From positions 1 to 15,164 of the forward strand of contig JAGFXI010000031.1 of the NCBI GenBank assembly GCA_017861095.1: a DNA stretch of 15,164 nucleotides, read 5' to 3'. A program made the position numbers and the translations under genes. Shown one piece after another: positions 14,404 through 15,164 of this stretch (the first letter of the stretch is position 1; each line of letters begins with the position of its first letter). The notes under the pieces are model-generated. The model saw nothing but the letters and a program-made list of their open reading frames with translations. It was not told the origin of the DNA and made no database searches. This DNA comes from Deltaproteobacteria bacterium. GTDB lineage: Bacteria > Desulfobacterota > Syntrophobacteria > BM002.

Positions 14404-14829
14404 TCACCGTGCTCGCACCGGCATCTGCTTGCCTTCCAAGACATCCTTGAGAGTGAGAGAAGAGAGATGCTCCTTGATGAGCCGGCTCACCCCTTGCCAG
14501 AGGGGACGGGTGAGGCAGTGGACCCGGAGTTTGCAGGACTTGGGGTCGTTCACACAGTCGACCAGGGAGAGTCCGCCCTCGAGAACCTCGATCACCTGCC
14601 CGACCGTGATCCTGTCAGGACTCCGGGTCAGCCGATAGCCTCCCCGCGCTCCGCGCACGCTTTGAATGAGTCCCGACGCCTTGAGGGGGATAATGAGCTG
14701 CTCCAGGTACTTGACGGAAAGCTTCTGGCGTTTGGCGATTTCAGCAAGTGGGATCGGAGCCCGATCGTCAAACCTGGCGAGATCGAGCATCAAGCGCGTA
14801 CCGTATCTGCTTCGCGTGGAAAGCTTCAT
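14404..14829 (-). CDS. Rrf2/IscR-family transcriptional regulator
   Basis: The 141-residue protein is a full-length Rrf2-family winged-helix regulator. The N-terminus MKLSTRSRYGTRLMLDLA, the recognition region AEIAKRQKLSVKYLEQLIIPLKASGL (29-54) and wing VRGARGGYRLTRSPDRITVGQVIEVLEG (58-85) are typical. Three cysteines, Cys92, Cys99 and Cys105, are placed nearly as in IscR (92, 98, 104), so an Fe-S cluster that senses iron-sulfur status, oxidants or nitric oxide is expected. Its promoter (TTGACA/TATAGT, 14862-14891) is overlapped by an imperfect dyad that could be its own binding site, so autoregulation is likely. The GAGGGGG ribosome site precedes the ATG. Targets are unknown; the downstream ABM-fold gene and the neighbouring redox genes are candidates. 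It could be IscR-like or another Rrf2 class such as CymR, though CymR lacks these cysteines. Confidence 0.93.
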   Translation of the reverse strand: MKLSTRSRYGTRLMLDLARFDDRAPIPLAEIAKRQKLSVKYLEQLIIPLKASGLIQSVRGARGGYRLTRSPDRITVGQVIEVLEGGLSLVDCVNDPKSCKLRVHCLTRPLWQGVSRLIKEHLSSLTLKDVLEGKQMPVRAR

Positions 14830-14844
14830 GAGGCCCCCTCAAAT

Positions 14845-14867
14845 TATACTGCCCTTGTAGGACTATA
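14845..14867 (-). promoter_or_regulatory. Candidate Rrf2 operator
   Basis: An imperfect 23-base dyad with TATA at both ends (TATAnTnC on each arm) covers the -10 box and likely start site of the Rrf2 gene. The position is ideal for autorepression. It only loosely resembles the IscR type 1 site, so this is inferred from placement and symmetry. Confidence 0.4.
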
Positions 14868-14891
14868 CCAGGGCGTTTCGGCCCGTGTCAA
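14862..14891 (-). promoter_or_regulatory. Promoter of the Rrf2-family gene
   Basis: On the minus strand a perfect TTGACA (-35, 14886-14891) lies 18 bases from TATAGT (-10, 14862-14867). Transcription should start near 14855, giving a leader of about 26 bases that includes the GAGGGGG ribosome site. A TATAAT at 14843-14848 is closer but would leave almost no leader. Confidence 0.7.
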
Positions 14892-14967
14892 ACAGTCTTC
14901 TCCAGGAGATCGAGTCGGTTCGGGCCGAGAAAGGAGCTCGACTCCAGGAGCGGCCGCCCGGGCTCGC

Positions 14968-14996
14968 TTGTTGGCCTGCGGGGGTTCTGCCATAAT
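14968..14996 (+). promoter_or_regulatory. Promoter of the gene starting at 15043
   Basis: TTGTTG at 14968-14973 lies 17 bases before CATAAT at 14991-14996, which carries an extended TGC just upstream (14988-14990). The expected start of transcription is near 15003, giving a leader of about 40 bases. The gene is transcribed away from the Rrf2 gene. Confidence 0.5.
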
Positions 14997-15042
14997 GGGT
15001 CCCTGCGGCTTTTTAAGAGGCCGTCGCCGAAGGAGGAGACCG

Positions 15043-15164
15043 GTGTCGCTCACGATGGTGCCTGAGAGACTCAAGCACGCCACGCGCATGATCTACCGCC
15101 GTCTGGCGCGGGCGCACTCGACCAACCTCAGCGAGGCCCCGGTTCCAAACGGCGAGACCCTCGC
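15043..15164 (+). CDS. Start of an unidentified gene (runs off the window)
   Basis: A frame opens at the GTG at 15043, six bases after a strong AGGAGG ribosome site (15031-15036), and stays open to the end of the window (40 codons). A promoter with an extended -10 is present upstream, which supports a real gene. The visible start, with VPERLKHATRMIYRRLARAHSTNLSE in outline, is basic and helical without a signal peptide or recognised motif. An ATG at 15055 is another possible start. Too little is present to name a family. The gene is divergent from the Rrf2-type regulator and shares its roughly 200-base intergenic region, so it may be a target of it. Confidence 0.65.
   Translation, partial: MSLTMVPERLKHATRMIYRRLARAHSTNLSEAPVPNGETL

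Overview
This is a GC-rich bacterial chromosome segment. It reads as a Gram-negative, deep-branching environmental lineage: it carries a large membrane-anchored AsmA-like DUF748 protein, a lipoprotein with a lipobox and TPRs, a DksA-type RNA polymerase factor, a TIGR04076/cNMP-binding/DUF4388 fusion protein, and a neighbouring UPF0261/PEP-hydrolase pair. Genera of the Methylomirabilota, Rokubacteria or Desulfobacterota type would fit, but the assignment is a guess. No phage, insertion-sequence transposase, CRISPR array, rRNA or tRNA was seen.

Layout. Positions 1-2063 (+) hold the 3' end of a UPF0261 (Tm-1-like) gene, a PEP-hydrolase/TIM-barrel gene and an RsuA/RluB-type pseudouridine synthase, in one tight operon. 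Positions 2116-5321 (-) hold a DUF748/AsmA-like gene broken into two reading frames, apparently by a frameshifting internal deletion. Positions 5611-6039 (+) encode a DksA-like protein, followed by a 67-bp inverted-repeat element related to sequence at 2041 and 11757. Positions 6190-7752 (-) hold a small charged protein and a TPR lipoprotein. Positions 7927-9211 (-) hold a DUF3303 protein and an FMN-dependent flavoprotein. From 9362 (+) come a cNMP-binding/DUF4388 regulator, a small XRE-type HTH protein translationally coupled to a secreted alpha/beta hydrolase, and then the most notable gene of the window at 12047-13372. Positions 13448-14008 (+) encode epoxyqueuosine reductase QueH; 13996-14829 (-) encode a small monooxygenase-fold protein and an Rrf2/IscR-like regulator; a new gene starts at 15043 (+) and leaves the window.

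The standout is 12047-13372: a CoA-disulfide-reductase/NADH-oxidase family flavoenzyme whose single in-frame TGA falls exactly where the family has its redox-active cysteine (residue 44). The frame then stays open for 397 codons with all family motifs intact. Eighteen bases after the TGA there is a perfect 8-bp hairpin with a GGU apical loop, which has the geometry expected of a bacterial SECIS element. The best reading is a selenocysteine-containing member of the family that routine annotation would split or call a pseudogene. Around it lie other redox or Fe-S genes (QueH, an Rrf2 regulator with three IscR-like cysteines, a quinol/ABM-fold protein, an FMN reductase), which suggests, but does not prove, a redox-themed neighbourhood.
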